DNA from: Candidatus Poribacteria bacterium
Lineage (GTDB): Bacteria; Abyssobacteria; SURF-5
Reading direction: 5' to 3'
NCBI GenBank assembly: GCA_016215705.1
Contig: JACRIR010000118.1
Coordinates: forward strand, 1 to 28,839
DNA: 28,839 nt
In this document: in pieces, positions 15,741 to 22,796 of the stretch
Layout of the letters: each line of letters opens with the position of its first letter
Position numbering within the stretch: the stretch's first letter is position 1
Translations under genes and position numbers: made by a program
The notes under the pieces: generated by a model
The model's input: only the letters and a program-made list of their open reading frames with translations
The model's database searches: none
What the model was told of the DNA's origin: nothing

Positions 15741-16949
15741 ATGCCCAAAGAAAGTTCCGCTCCCGGCCAGGCCCGCATCCTGATCGTCGAGGATGACCCG
15801 GTAAACATCGAGCTCATGAAAGCTCAACTCGGCAGCGAGGGATACGTAATCGAGTCCGTCCTCGACGGGGAGGAAGCGCTGCGCCGCCTCTCGCAGACGA
15901 AACCCGACCTTGTTCTGTTGGACATCATGCTTCCGAAAAAAAGCGGCTTTGAAGTCTGCAAACTGATCAAAAGCAATGCCGAAATAAGAAACACGCCTGT
16001 GATCATGGTGACCGCCCTCAACGACATGGAGAGCAGGGTCAAGGGCATAGCCGTCGGAGCAGACGATTTCCTGACGCGCCCTATGGACAAGTCGCAACTG
16101 TTGGCGCGCGTGAAGTCGATGCTGAGAATAAAACAATTGAACGACGAGCTTACGAGCGAAACCCTGGCGAGCCGCGAATCGAGCGAGAAGCTGGAGCGCC
16201 AGCAGCGGGTGCTGAAGTCGATGTCCACGCAACTCATGCAGGCGAGCCACTTGAAGTATGAATTCATCGTGAACATGAGCCATGCGCTGCGCACTCCGCT
16301 CAACGTGATAATAGGTTTTTCGGAGATGCTGCAGGACGAACTCGTCGGCAAACTCAATGACAAACAATTGAAATACGTGAATAACGTTCATGAAAGCGGA
16401 CGCGAACTGCAACAGCTTATCACGAATATCGTCGATGTCTTCAAGATAGACACGGGCAAGGTCCCGCTCGAGACCACGGAATTCTCGCTGAAAGATTCAA
16501 TTGTTACCGCCGCCGAAGCCATGAAGGCGGCGGTTCAAGAGAAGAAAATGGACATCTCGGTCCGCGTTGCGCCGGAGGCTTCCCGCATCTGCGCAGACCC
16601 TCAGAAACTCGCGGTCATCCTCGAGAACCTTCTGTCGAACGCCGTCAAGTTCTCCCCCAGGGGGAGCACGGTGCAGGTGCAGGCCGAAAGGGTCGGGGAT
16701 TCGATCCGCCTGTGCGTTCGCGATTCAGGCCCCGGCCTCTCGGAAGTGGACTGCAAAAGGGTATTCACCGAATTCTATAAGGTGAGCCATCCCGAGGGTT
16801 CCCCTTCCGGCGGCAGCGGGCTCGGGCTGGCGATCTCGAAGAAGCTTGTGCTGATGCACGGCGGAGAAATCTGGGCGGAAAGCAAGAGAGGGGAAGGCAG
16901 CGCGTTCATTTTCACGCTGCCTCAAAGGCAAAAGAGGGCGCAGTGGTAG
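15741..16949 (+). CDS. Soluble REC-HisKA hybrid kinase with His-Ala motif
   Basis: The 402-residue cytoplasmic protein starts with a receiver domain (Asp61 in LVLLDIMLPKKSG). A coiled coil leads to a HisKA dimerisation helix with His181 (NMSHALRTPLNVIIGFSEML) and a HATPase domain (LLSNAVKFSP, RDSGPGLSE, GSGLGLAISKK). There is no membrane segment. The conserved acidic residue right after the phospho-acceptor histidine is Ala182 (codon GCG) instead of Glu, although the ATP-binding boxes look intact. In this kinase family that Glu assists phosphotransfer and phosphatase activity, so catalysis may be altered. It starts 9 bases after the single-domain receiver. Its own REC domain makes it a likely internal node rather than a primary sensor. 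Confidence 0.9.
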   Translation: MPKESSAPGQARILIVEDDPVNIELMKAQLGSEGYVIESVLDGEEALRRLSQTKPDLVLLDIMLPKKSGFEVCKLIKSNAEIRNTPVIMVTALNDMESRVKGIAVGADDFLTRPMDKSQLLARVKSMLRIKQLNDELTSETLASRESSEKLERQQRVLKSMSTQLMQASHLKYEFIVNMSHALRTPLNVIIGFSEMLQDELVGKLNDKQLKYVNNVHESGRELQQLITNIVDVFKIDTGKVPLETTEFSLKDSIVTAAEAMKAAVQEKKMDISVRVAPEASRICADPQKLAVILENLLSNAVKFSPRGSTVQVQAERVGDSIRLCVRDSGPGLSEVDCKRVFTEFYKVSHPEGSPSGGSGLGLAISKKLVLMHGGEIWAESKRGEGSAFIFTLPQRQKRAQW

Positions 16950-16980
16950 CCATCTCTTTTTGTCTTTCCCAGGAGATTAG

Positions 16981-18534
16981 ATGACGGTCGAGAAGCAGCG
17001 TAAATCAAGAGCGCGCGTATCGCCTGGCCGCAGGAGAATTCGTTCTCGCTCTTCCACAAAATGGATCGAGGCGATGTTTGAGTCATTCATTGACTCGATC
17101 GATGTCGGAGTGTTCGTGCTCGACACCGCCGGCACGATCAACCGCGTCAACAGGTTCATCCTCGAGCATTATCGGTGGGAGCTTTCCGAACTGATCGGCA
17201 AGAATATCTTCGAGCTTATGCCCGACCTGCTGGCCCTGGGCGTACAAAAGGGGTTCAAGGAGATAGTCGGCCTGCGGCTCACGAGAGAACTCATGAACAT
17301 CGAGCGCGAGGACCGGCAAGGAGCGCGCGTCGTATTCAACCTCAAGGGAATTCCCATTGTCGAAGGAAACGAGGTTAGAGGCGTGCTCGCCGTGATGAAC
17401 GACATTACGGAGAAACGAGCTCTCGAGTCCCAGGTCGCCGAGACTGAAGAATATCTGCGGAGCCTCATCGATAACGCGAATGATATCATCTACACGCTCG
17501 ACCGCGAGGGCTACATAACGTTTCTCAACAAAATGGGTCAGAAGATAACCGGCTACAGTTTCGATTCCGGCGCAGAGATTCGCGGGCACTATTCCGAATA
17601 TGTAGTCAAGAAGGATGTCCAAAAAAACGAAAAGAAGTTCCATGAGGCCATAGAAGGCAAGCCGCAACGGTTCGAGTCCGAGATCGTGAGCGTTGACGGC
17701 AGGCACGTGAATGTGCTCATCAATATTACGCCCATCCGGAAGGGCGAGAAAATAGTCGGCGTTCTGGGGATTGCGCGCGATGTCACGGAGCGGAAGCAGA
17801 TGGAAGCGCAATTGCTGCAAGCGAGCAAGATGGCGGCCATCGGCGAACTCGCTGCGGGAGTGGCTCATGAAATCAACAACCCGGTCGGCATAATAAGCGG
17901 GGCCGCGGAGCAACTTCAGTTCGTGATCGATCATTACCGGGACAGACCGGAAGAGTTGATGGGTAAGCTGTCTCAACACCTTGATGTAATACGGGAGCAA
18001 GCGGTGCGCTGCAAGAAGATAACGCAGGGGTTGCTGAACTTCGCGCGCAAGACGGAGCTTCGAGCGTCGGAAGTTAACGTCACAAGACTTCTTCAGGAGA
18101 CCGTCGCCCTCGTGGAGAACCGGACAAACTCGGAACACAAGAGGATCGAAACCCACATGCCGTCCGATCCGCCCAAATTCTATTCCGACCCTCACCTTCT
18201 CGAGCAGGTCTTCCTGAACCTCGTCAACAACGCGCTCGACGCCGTCAAAGAGGGCGGCACGGTCATTGTGAAGGGACGCACCGAAAACAACTGGCTCATC
18301 ATGGATTTCATCGATGACGGAATCGGGATTTCGGATGAGGCCCAAAAGAAAATATTCGACCCGTTTTTTACGACGAAGCCCATCGGGAAAGGAACCGGCC
18401 TGGGGCTTTCAATTTGCTTCGGCATCGTCCAACGCATGAGCGGGACGATCTCGGTGGACAGCAAACCGGGCGTGGGCACAACTTTCACCGTCCGCCTGCC
18501 GGTGGAACGAGGGCGACGGCTTGAAACGATGTGA
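16981..18534 (+). CDS. PAS-domain sensor kinase, NtrB-like
   Basis: This 517-residue kinase has no membrane segment. A basic N-terminus precedes PAS1 (about 38-150, GVFVLDTAGTINRVNRFILEHY), then PAS2 (about 156-275, DIIYTLDREGYITFLNKMG) ending in GIARDVTERKQ. The HisKA motif with His296 (GVAHEINNPVGIISGAAEQL) is of the HEINNP type found in partners of NtrC-family activators. The ATPase domain has FLNLVNNALDAV, DDGIGI and GTGLGLSICFGIV. AGGAGAT lies just before the ATG. It is followed after three bases by the NtrC-type regulator, its obvious cognate partner. PAS domains may bind haem, flavin or small ligands; none can be assigned from the sequence. Confidence 0.93.
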   Translation: MTVEKQRKSRARVSPGRRRIRSRSSTKWIEAMFESFIDSIDVGVFVLDTAGTINRVNRFILEHYRWELSELIGKNIFELMPDLLALGVQKGFKEIVGLRLTRELMNIEREDRQGARVVFNLKGIPIVEGNEVRGVLAVMNDITEKRALESQVAETEEYLRSLIDNANDIIYTLDREGYITFLNKMGQKITGYSFDSGAEIRGHYSEYVVKKDVQKNEKKFHEAIEGKPQRFESEIVSVDGRHVNVLINITPIRKGEKIVGVLGIARDVTERKQMEAQLLQASKMAAIGELAAGVAHEINNPVGIISGAAEQLQFVIDHYRDRPEELMGKLSQHLDVIREQAVRCKKITQGLLNFARKTELRASEVNVTRLLQETVALVENRTNSEHKRIETHMPSDPPKFYSDPHLLEQVFLNLVNNALDAVKEGGTVIVKGRTENNWLIMDFIDDGIGISDEAQKKIFDPFFTTKPIGKGTGLGLSICFGIVQRMSGTISVDSKPGVGTTFTVRLPVERGRRLETM

Positions 18535-18537
18535 GGA

Positions 18538-19905
18538 ATGAAAAAGAAACCGATCAGACTCTTGATAGTTGACGACGAAGAAGCCTACCGAAACTTGTTG
18601 TTCGAGCGATTCAGCATGGTCGGCGACGCTGTAGCGCTGGCGGCCACAGGTGAAGAGGCGCTCACTCGAATCAAATCTGAACCGTTCGACGTCGGCATCC
18701 TCGACCTCCGCATGCCCGGCATGGACGGAATCGAGTTGTTCAAGAGAATCAGGGAATACCAACCGCTCGCGGAAGTGGTCTTCCTGACGGGACAAGCGAC
18801 CGTCGACATGGCAATCGAGGCCATGAAGCTCGGAGCATATGACTTTCTCACTAAGCCATGCCAGCTCTCCGAACTGCAACTGGTTGTCCAGAAAGCGTGT
18901 GAAAAAAAACAGCTTGCCGAGAGAGTGAGCCGCCAAAGCGAGCTGCAGCAGAGAGCCGGAATCGTAAACCTCGTGGGTGACAGCGCCGCAATGCAGCAAG
19001 TCAAAGGCCTCATCGCCAGAGTAGCCCCCACCGAATCGAGCGTGCTCGTCGAGGGTGAAAGCGGAACAGGCAAAGAAATCGTGGCAAACGCCATCCATCA
19101 GAACAGCCGGAGAAGCAACAACACGTTCGTCGTGATAAACTGCGGCGCAGTTCCTGAGACTCTCCTTGAAAGCGAGCTCTTCGGCCACGAGAAAGGCGCG
19201 TTCACGGGCGCCGTCAAGCAGAAGAGCGGCCTCTTTGAGATAGCCGACGCAGGCACTCTCTTCATCGACGAGGTAAGCGAAATGAGTCCCGGTATGCAGG
19301 TCAAACTGCTGCGGGTCCTGGAGACGGGCAGATTCCGGCGAGTGGGTGACATCAAAGAGATCGAGGTCGATGTCCGCGTCATATGCGCGACCAACAAGAG
19401 GCTCCGCGAAGAAACAGCGGCAGGCCGATTCCGGGAAGACCTGTTTTACCGAATTAACGTCATGAGCATCTATTTGCCGCCGCTTCGTGAACGCAGAGAA
19501 GATATCCCCTTGCTCGTGGCGCATTTTGTCCGGTCATCGCGTCACCCGAACGCCGGTAGGATCACGGTGACAAGCGAAGTCCTAAACGCCTTCTCCAGGT
19601 ACCACTGGCCCGGCAATGTGCGCGAACTCTCCAATGTTATTGAACGCGCCATCATACTTGCCGATAACAACATCATCACGCTTCACGAGATACCTATCCT
19701 CGACAAGAGCGGCGGTGAAGCTAACTCGCAGTCGCTCGTCACTCTCTCGCTCGATGATGTCGAGAGAAGGCACATCCAGCTTGTGCTCGAAAGCGAAAAC
19801 GGCAATAAGACACGAACGGCGCAGATTCTCGGTGTCAGTCGTCCAAAGCTCTACAGAAAAATGCTCAAGTACGGCATTTCCGATAATGTTCGCACATCCT
19901 CCTAA
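18538..19905 (+). CDS. NtrC-family sigma-54-dependent response regulator
   Basis: This 455-residue activator has three domains. The receiver carries phospho-acceptor Asp56 (ILDLRMPGMDGIELF). The AAA+ domain has Walker A GESGTGKE (173-180), the sigma-54 contact loop GAFTGA (220-225, intact), Walker B GTLFIDEVSEM, and the arginine-finger region FREDLFYRINV. The C-terminal Fis-type helix-turn-helix ends in TRTAQILGVSRPKLYRKMLKYGI. It can therefore open sigma-54 promoters when phosphorylated. It is the last gene of the signalling operon, three bases after the NtrB-like kinase. The only strong sigma-54 promoter I noticed is about 380 bases downstream, in front of the structured RNA, which makes that RNA the prime candidate target. 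Confidence 0.95.
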   Translation: MKKKPIRLLIVDDEEAYRNLLFERFSMVGDAVALAATGEEALTRIKSEPFDVGILDLRMPGMDGIELFKRIREYQPLAEVVFLTGQATVDMAIEAMKLGAYDFLTKPCQLSELQLVVQKACEKKQLAERVSRQSELQQRAGIVNLVGDSAAMQQVKGLIARVAPTESSVLVEGESGTGKEIVANAIHQNSRRSNNTFVVINCGAVPETLLESELFGHEKGAFTGAVKQKSGLFEIADAGTLFIDEVSEMSPGMQVKLLRVLETGRFRRVGDIKEIEVDVRVICATNKRLREETAAGRFREDLFYRINVMSIYLPPLRERREDIPLLVAHFVRSSRHPNAGRITVTSEVLNAFSRYHWPGNVRELSNVIERAIILADNNIITLHEIPILDKSGGEANSQSLVTLSLDDVERRHIQLVLESENGNKTRTAQILGVSRPKLYRKMLKYGISDNVRTSS

Positions 19906-19977
19906 AAGAGAGCCGAAAGGCGCCTCACACCTTCTGTCATCCTCGCCTTCTTAAATATCTCGCAGAAATGACGCCAA

Positions 19978-20015
19978 TGTCAATAAGGCTGACGGCGGTG
20001 TCAAGAAGCCTGACG
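19978..20015. promoter_or_regulatory. Two tandem GTCA-N7-TGAC dyads, 21 bp apart
   Basis: TGTCAATAAGGCTGACG (19978-19994) and TGTCAAGAAGCCTGACG (19999-20015) differ at two positions, and each is a dyad GTCA-N7-TGAC. The 21-bp centre-to-centre distance is two helical turns, which suits two dimers bound on the same DNA face. They lie about 70 bases after the NtrC-type gene and about 300 bases before the sigma-54 start point, so they are plausible enhancer sites. Confidence 0.5.
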
Positions 20016-20057
20016 TAGTTGTCTCTTCCTCTGCTCAAACAAGGCTTCACCATAACG

Positions 20058-20256
20058 TTTTGTTACATATTTTTGAAATGTCATAACCGATTTATCTTCA
20101 GAAGATTACGTTTGGTCAGCCGCATTTCAGATACACCATTGCGTAACATAACATTTCATTTCTTGAATTCCCACTCGGAGACATCTCCTCATAGAAGAAT
20201 CAATTATTGCCAGAACCGAGTCCTTTAACTTGGCTCTTGACAATATGTTACAAAAA
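20058..20256. repeat. AT-rich region with repeated TGTTACAT-like elements
   Basis: TTTTGTTACATAT at 20058-20070 recurs inverted at 20243-20255 with 12 of 13 bases matching. A half element GTAACATA lies at 20143-20150. TGAAATGT (20074-20081) is matched by ACATTTCA (20151-20158). These could be further activator sites or an integration-host-factor-type bend region upstream of the sigma-54 promoter. Confidence 0.4.
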
Positions 20257-20281
20257 CACACTTCGCTTCTCTCGATGCCTT

Positions 20282-20297
20282 TGGCATAGACCTTGCT
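20282..20297 (+). promoter_or_regulatory. Sigma-54 (-24/-12) promoter
   Basis: TGGCATAGACCTTGCT fits the sigma-54 consensus TGGCAYRNNNNTTGCW at every constrained position, with GG at 20283-20284 and GC at 20295-20296 in the required spacing. The start point would be near 20308. No protein gene follows on this strand, so the transcript would be the structured RNA. An NtrC-family activator gene lies immediately upstream. Confidence 0.7.
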
Positions 20298-20307
20298 TAT
20301 ATACTAT

Positions 20308-20627
20308 GCAACGGTAAGTGAAGGCGCTAGGCCTTGACCACCGGGCTCAGTGAGGGGAAATAATAGATTTTGGGCAGATGAATAACCATTTAAAACACTT
20401 GCTGGGAGACAAGCGTTTTGAGAGGGCAATTGATAGAATGGGACAATGGTTACCATCTGCCCACGTTTTCTTACGTCCTAATCCCCTCCTAAAGCAAGGG
20501 ATGGATTTGCCCCGTCATTTCTTTTGAATCCGGCGGCAAGTGAAGTCGTCGGAAAGAGAAAAGGCAGACCGGACTTAATAGAAGTTTTTGACGGGGCGGG
20601 TTCTCCCTTGCTTTACTTTTTTCTTTT
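20308..20627 (+). ncRNA. Candidate structured non-coding RNA, unknown family
   Basis: About 320 bases downstream of the sigma-54 promoter fold by eye into nested helices. A 5' hairpin is AAGGC/GCCTT (20321-20335). A closing helix GAGGGGA/TCCCCTC (20352-20358 with 20482-20488) encloses a 10-bp helix TGGGCAGATG/CATCTGCCCA (20371-20380 with 20454-20463). Inside that are TAACCATT/AATGGTTA (20383-20390 with 20445-20452) and a 10-bp hairpin with one mismatch (20392-20401 with 20410-20419). A second domain is a helix of about 26 bp with one bulge (20491-20517 with 20589-20614), which encloses a 9-bp hairpin (20529-20537 with 20545-20553). A T-rich tract follows. I do not recognise it as 6S, tmRNA, RNase P, SRP or a riboswitch. 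Several GGA triplets occur in loops (for example 20405-20408), so a CsrA-sponge role is one speculative option. Confidence 0.6.
20491..20627 (+). terminator. Terminator-like 3' hairpin of the structured RNA
   Basis: AAAGCAAGGGA plus a 15-base segment (20491-20517) pairs with 20589-20614 through about 26 pairs, including several G-U pairs, with a single bulged base at 20502. CTTTTTTCTTTT (20616-20627) follows directly. The loop is 71 bases long and itself structured. The T run is present only on the plus strand, which supports plus-strand transcription. Confidence 0.55.
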
Positions 20628-20722
20628 ATGCAGTCAGCTTGAGCGGCTTCCTCTGCTAATCCTGTTGCCTTACCTTCGAGTTGTGACCTTCGGCCTTTGA
20701 CTCTCGCCTCCGTTTGACAACC

Positions 20723-20824
20723 GTTTTCTCATTGGGATAGACTACCTCAGTCCTTAGACCGGCATGGACGCAATGGACGGGATGGAGTTTTCTCATTGGG
20801 ATAGGCTAACTCAGTCCTTAGACC
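20723..20824. repeat. Two 38-bp direct repeats, 26-bp spacer
   Basis: Units at 20723-20760 and 20787-20824 match at 36 of 38 positions. Both start GTTTTCTCATTGGGATAG and end CTCAGTCCTTAGACC. The 26-bp spacer contains three ATGGA steps. Layout and the GTTTTC start resemble a minimal or relic CRISPR. Only two units exist, the spacer is short and internally repetitive, and no cas gene is in the window, so I call it only a repeat. Confidence 0.75.
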
Positions 20825-20904
20825 ATGAACTTGAGATGTGAACCACACGCGTCCGTAAAGTATCCAAGACTTTTTGGTCGGAGTCAGCGAGCCGCCGTCG
20901 GGGC

Positions 20905-21600
20905 TCAAGCAAGCAAGTTAAGAATGGGGTCCTGAGCGGAAGGTTGGGTATCGGGAATGGCGCCGCCGGTTGCCTGAGTGGTTTGTGTGGTTACTTTTTG
21001 ACTTTCGGAAGAGGCAGAAGCCAAAGAGAGCGTCGAGAATATCTGTTCGAGTCGCATGCGCCTGATCTCGTCGCCGACCACGTCCATGTCATGTTCCAGA
21101 CGCGCGCGTTCAAGGCCGGCATCCACTCGCTCGATTACGGAATCGGCAAACTGTAGCCGTTTGCTTGCGGTTTCAAGCCTCTGTTCAAGCTGGTTGAGCC
21201 GCGCATCCAGCTCGCGTTCGCGCATCGAACCAGGACTGGTCAGATACCGGAATCGGCGGATGGAAGGAGCCGGCCCTTTGCTGATTTCGGATGTGTTCGG
21301 CTCTGCGTTTGCTTCGGCAAGTGGAGGACCGTTGTTTGCCGGACCGACAGTTTCGTTGGCGCCGGCCGTCTCAAGCGAAGCGGCGGCGGCATTCGGGCTG
21401 TTCATTGGGGGGGTAGTAGCCGCAACGGGATTATGAGAAAGCGGTTCAGTCTCAATTCGCCCCGCGCTTGCGTTTGTCTGTATGGTTGGCCTTGCAGCGG
21501 TTTGTTGAGCGGACAGATTGGGAGAAGCAATGCCTATTCTATCGAGGTCGTGCCTCACATCGAAAGCAGGATTGTTCGTAATGTTTATTCTGATTCCCAC
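20905..21600 (-). CDS. Coiled-coil protein with flagellin-like N-terminus
   Basis: I do not recognise this protein. With the GTG start at 21600 it has 231 residues and begins MGIRINITNNPAFDVRHDL, which recalls the first residues of flagellins (MxxRINTNxxSLxAxRxL). A low-complexity Ala/Pro/Asn/Thr-rich middle follows (about 27-120), then a strongly charged predicted coiled coil (about 125-195, RERELDARLNQLEQRLETASKRLQ). It ends with a polar tail closing in DPILNLLA. There is no signal peptide. The GTG was chosen because GGAAGGGG lies upstream and the transcription start predicted from the consensus promoter lies too close to the ATG at 21657. A flagellin-derived or surface-filament-associated role is only a guess, and a protein unrelated to flagellin is quite possible. 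Confidence 0.55.
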   Translation of the reverse strand: MGIRINITNNPAFDVRHDLDRIGIASPNLSAQQTAARPTIQTNASAGRIETEPLSHNPVAATTPPMNSPNAAAASLETAGANETVGPANNGPPLAEANAEPNTSEISKGPAPSIRRFRYLTSPGSMRERELDARLNQLEQRLETASKRLQFADSVIERVDAGLERARLEHDMDVVGDEIRRMRLEQIFSTLSLASASSESQKVTTQTTQATGGAIPDTQPSAQDPILNLLA

Positions 21601-21669
21601 GGCACACCGCCCCTTCCCCGAAGGAGCCATATCGGCCACGAGGCATTCTAGACCCACTAAACCATTGTA

Positions 21670-21698
21670 ATTATACCATCAAGGCAGGTCTTTGTCAA
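21670..21698 (-). promoter_or_regulatory. Consensus sigma-70 promoter for the coiled-coil gene
   Basis: On the minus strand, TTGACA (21698-21693) and TATAAT (21675-21670) are both perfect and separated by 17 bp. Initiation near 21663 leaves a leader of about 60 bases before the GTG at 21600. It is the best sigma-70 match in the window and predicts strong expression of an otherwise unrecognised gene. Confidence 0.8.
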
Positions 21699-21789
21699 AG
21701 GGATGATCCTTTTTGAGCGCGCGCTTTGGTATAGATAAGTCATTGCAAAACAACCACTTAAGAATCAGTTGGCCGGAGGTCAGGGTAAA

Positions 21790-22782
21790 ATGCGCTATGT
21801 ATTAGGGATTGATGCCGGTGGAACACACACCCGATGCCAGATTGCTGATGTGGAGGGCCGCATAGTCTCTGTGGGATACGGCGGTCCGGCAAACACGAAC
21901 TTTATCTCACCCAAAGACGCCCGACATTCCGTCGAATGCGCTCTTTCCGGAGCCCTGAAGTCGTTCGGCCGCCCGGTGGAGGTAGCAGTCCTGGCGGGAC
22001 CGCATCTGCCCGCTGTGACACTTCGCGGTATGCCCTTCAAGGTTCAAATAAAGAAGAAGATATTTGTCAATGAATTCGAGGCTGCCCTTGCGGCGGGTCT
22101 CCAGAATGTGGGCGGCCCGGGTGTTGTGATATTGTCGGGAACAGGCTCCTTCTGCATGGGTCGCAATTGGGCCGGTGAGGAAAAGCATACGGGCGGATGG
22201 GGCCCCACCATTGGGGACGAAGGCAGCGGCTACGACCTTGCGCGGGAGGCGCTGGCGGCAGTCGTGAGAGCGTCGGACGGTAGAGACAGCCGGACGATAC
22301 TCACGGAGTTGATTTGCTCGCGCCTGAAGTTATCCCATCTCGACGGGCTCAAGGTCTTGCTTTACCGCCAGCCCATGAGACGCGACATTTTTGCCGGGCT
22401 TGCCGAGTGTGTGTTCGTCGCGGCGAAGTCGGGCGATAAGGCAGCCGAGGCAATACTCCGAAGCGGAGGCAGGCGTCTGGCGCGTCTTGCGTTTCCGGTG
22501 TTGGATCAATTGTTTGGGTGGGGAGATGCGTTCCCAGTCATTCTTAGCGGCGGCGTGTTGAGCCGGCGCAGCATTGTTACCGACATGATCAACGCTAATG
22601 TAAAGACAGTGCGCCCGCTAGCCAAAGTCTCCGTGTCCGCGTTTCAACCCGTGACCGGCGCAGTCATTATCGGGTTGCACTCCATCGGAGTGAAGATAAC
22701 CGGCTGGATAACCTTGAATTTGGAGAACAGTAAATCGACGATGAATTCTTCCAGCGGAAGCAGGGGGAACAAAGCGAAATGA
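21790..22782 (+). CDS. BadF/NAGK-type sugar kinase
   Basis: The 330-residue protein belongs to the ASKHA ATPase superfamily, BadF/BadG/N-acetylglucosamine-kinase branch. The phosphate-1 motif is in GIDAGGTHTRCQIAD. Sugar/phosphate-2 elements are VVILSGTGSFCMG and GWGPTIGDEGSGYDLAREAL, and the adenosine motif is VILSGGVLS. The GPTIGDEGSGY stretch is characteristic of amino-sugar kinases such as NAGK and MurK. The ATG at 21790 follows a GGAGGT site. The downstream SIS-domain gene suggests both handle N-acetylglucosamine or N-acetylmuramic acid recovered from peptidoglycan. The last 20 or so residues (GNSGS-like, Ser/Asn-rich) look like a non-conserved tail. Confidence 0.85.
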   Translation: MRYVLGIDAGGTHTRCQIADVEGRIVSVGYGGPANTNFISPKDARHSVECALSGALKSFGRPVEVAVLAGPHLPAVTLRGMPFKVQIKKKIFVNEFEAALAAGLQNVGGPGVVILSGTGSFCMGRNWAGEEKHTGGWGPTIGDEGSGYDLAREALAAVVRASDGRDSRTILTELICSRLKLSHLDGLKVLLYRQPMRRDIFAGLAECVFVAAKSGDKAAEAILRSGGRRLARLAFPVLDQLFGWGDAFPVILSGGVLSRRSIVTDMINANVKTVRPLAKVSVSAFQPVTGAVIIGLHSIGVKITGWITLNLENSKSTMNSSSGSRGNKAK

Positions 22783-22796
22783 GCGCCCATCTCAAT

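Larger units (their letters stand above)
19906..20904. other. 1-kb gene-free regulatory/RNA region
   Basis: No protein gene is supported here. It holds, in order: paired GTCA-N7-TGAC dyads (19978-20015), an AT-rich stretch with repeated TGTTACAT-like elements (20058-20256), a sigma-54 promoter (20282-20297), a structured RNA (about 20308-20627), and two 38-bp direct repeats (20723-20824). The AT-rich base composition of 20040-20260 differs sharply from the flanking genes. A 69-residue open frame at 20019-20228 lacks a ribosome binding site and is rejected. Confidence 0.7.

Noticed and set aside
17083-18345. 420-residue open frame on the minus strand
   Set aside because: It is antisense to the PAS kinase gene, which has all expected domains; the frame is a by-product of GC-rich codon use.
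20019-20228. 69-residue open frame in the AT-rich region
   Set aside because: It has no ribosome binding site, no recognisable motif and atypical residue composition, and it overlaps repeated regulatory-looking elements.
20237-20265. Sigma-70 promoter using TTGACA at 20237
   Set aside because: No acceptable -10 element lies 16-18 bp downstream.
20308-20627. tmRNA, RNase P RNA, SRP RNA or 6S RNA
   Set aside because: None of the signature stretches of these RNAs that I know is present, and the helix layout differs.
20723-20824. CRISPR array
   Set aside because: There are only two units, the spacer is short and internally repetitive, and no cas genes are in the window. It is reported as a direct repeat instead.
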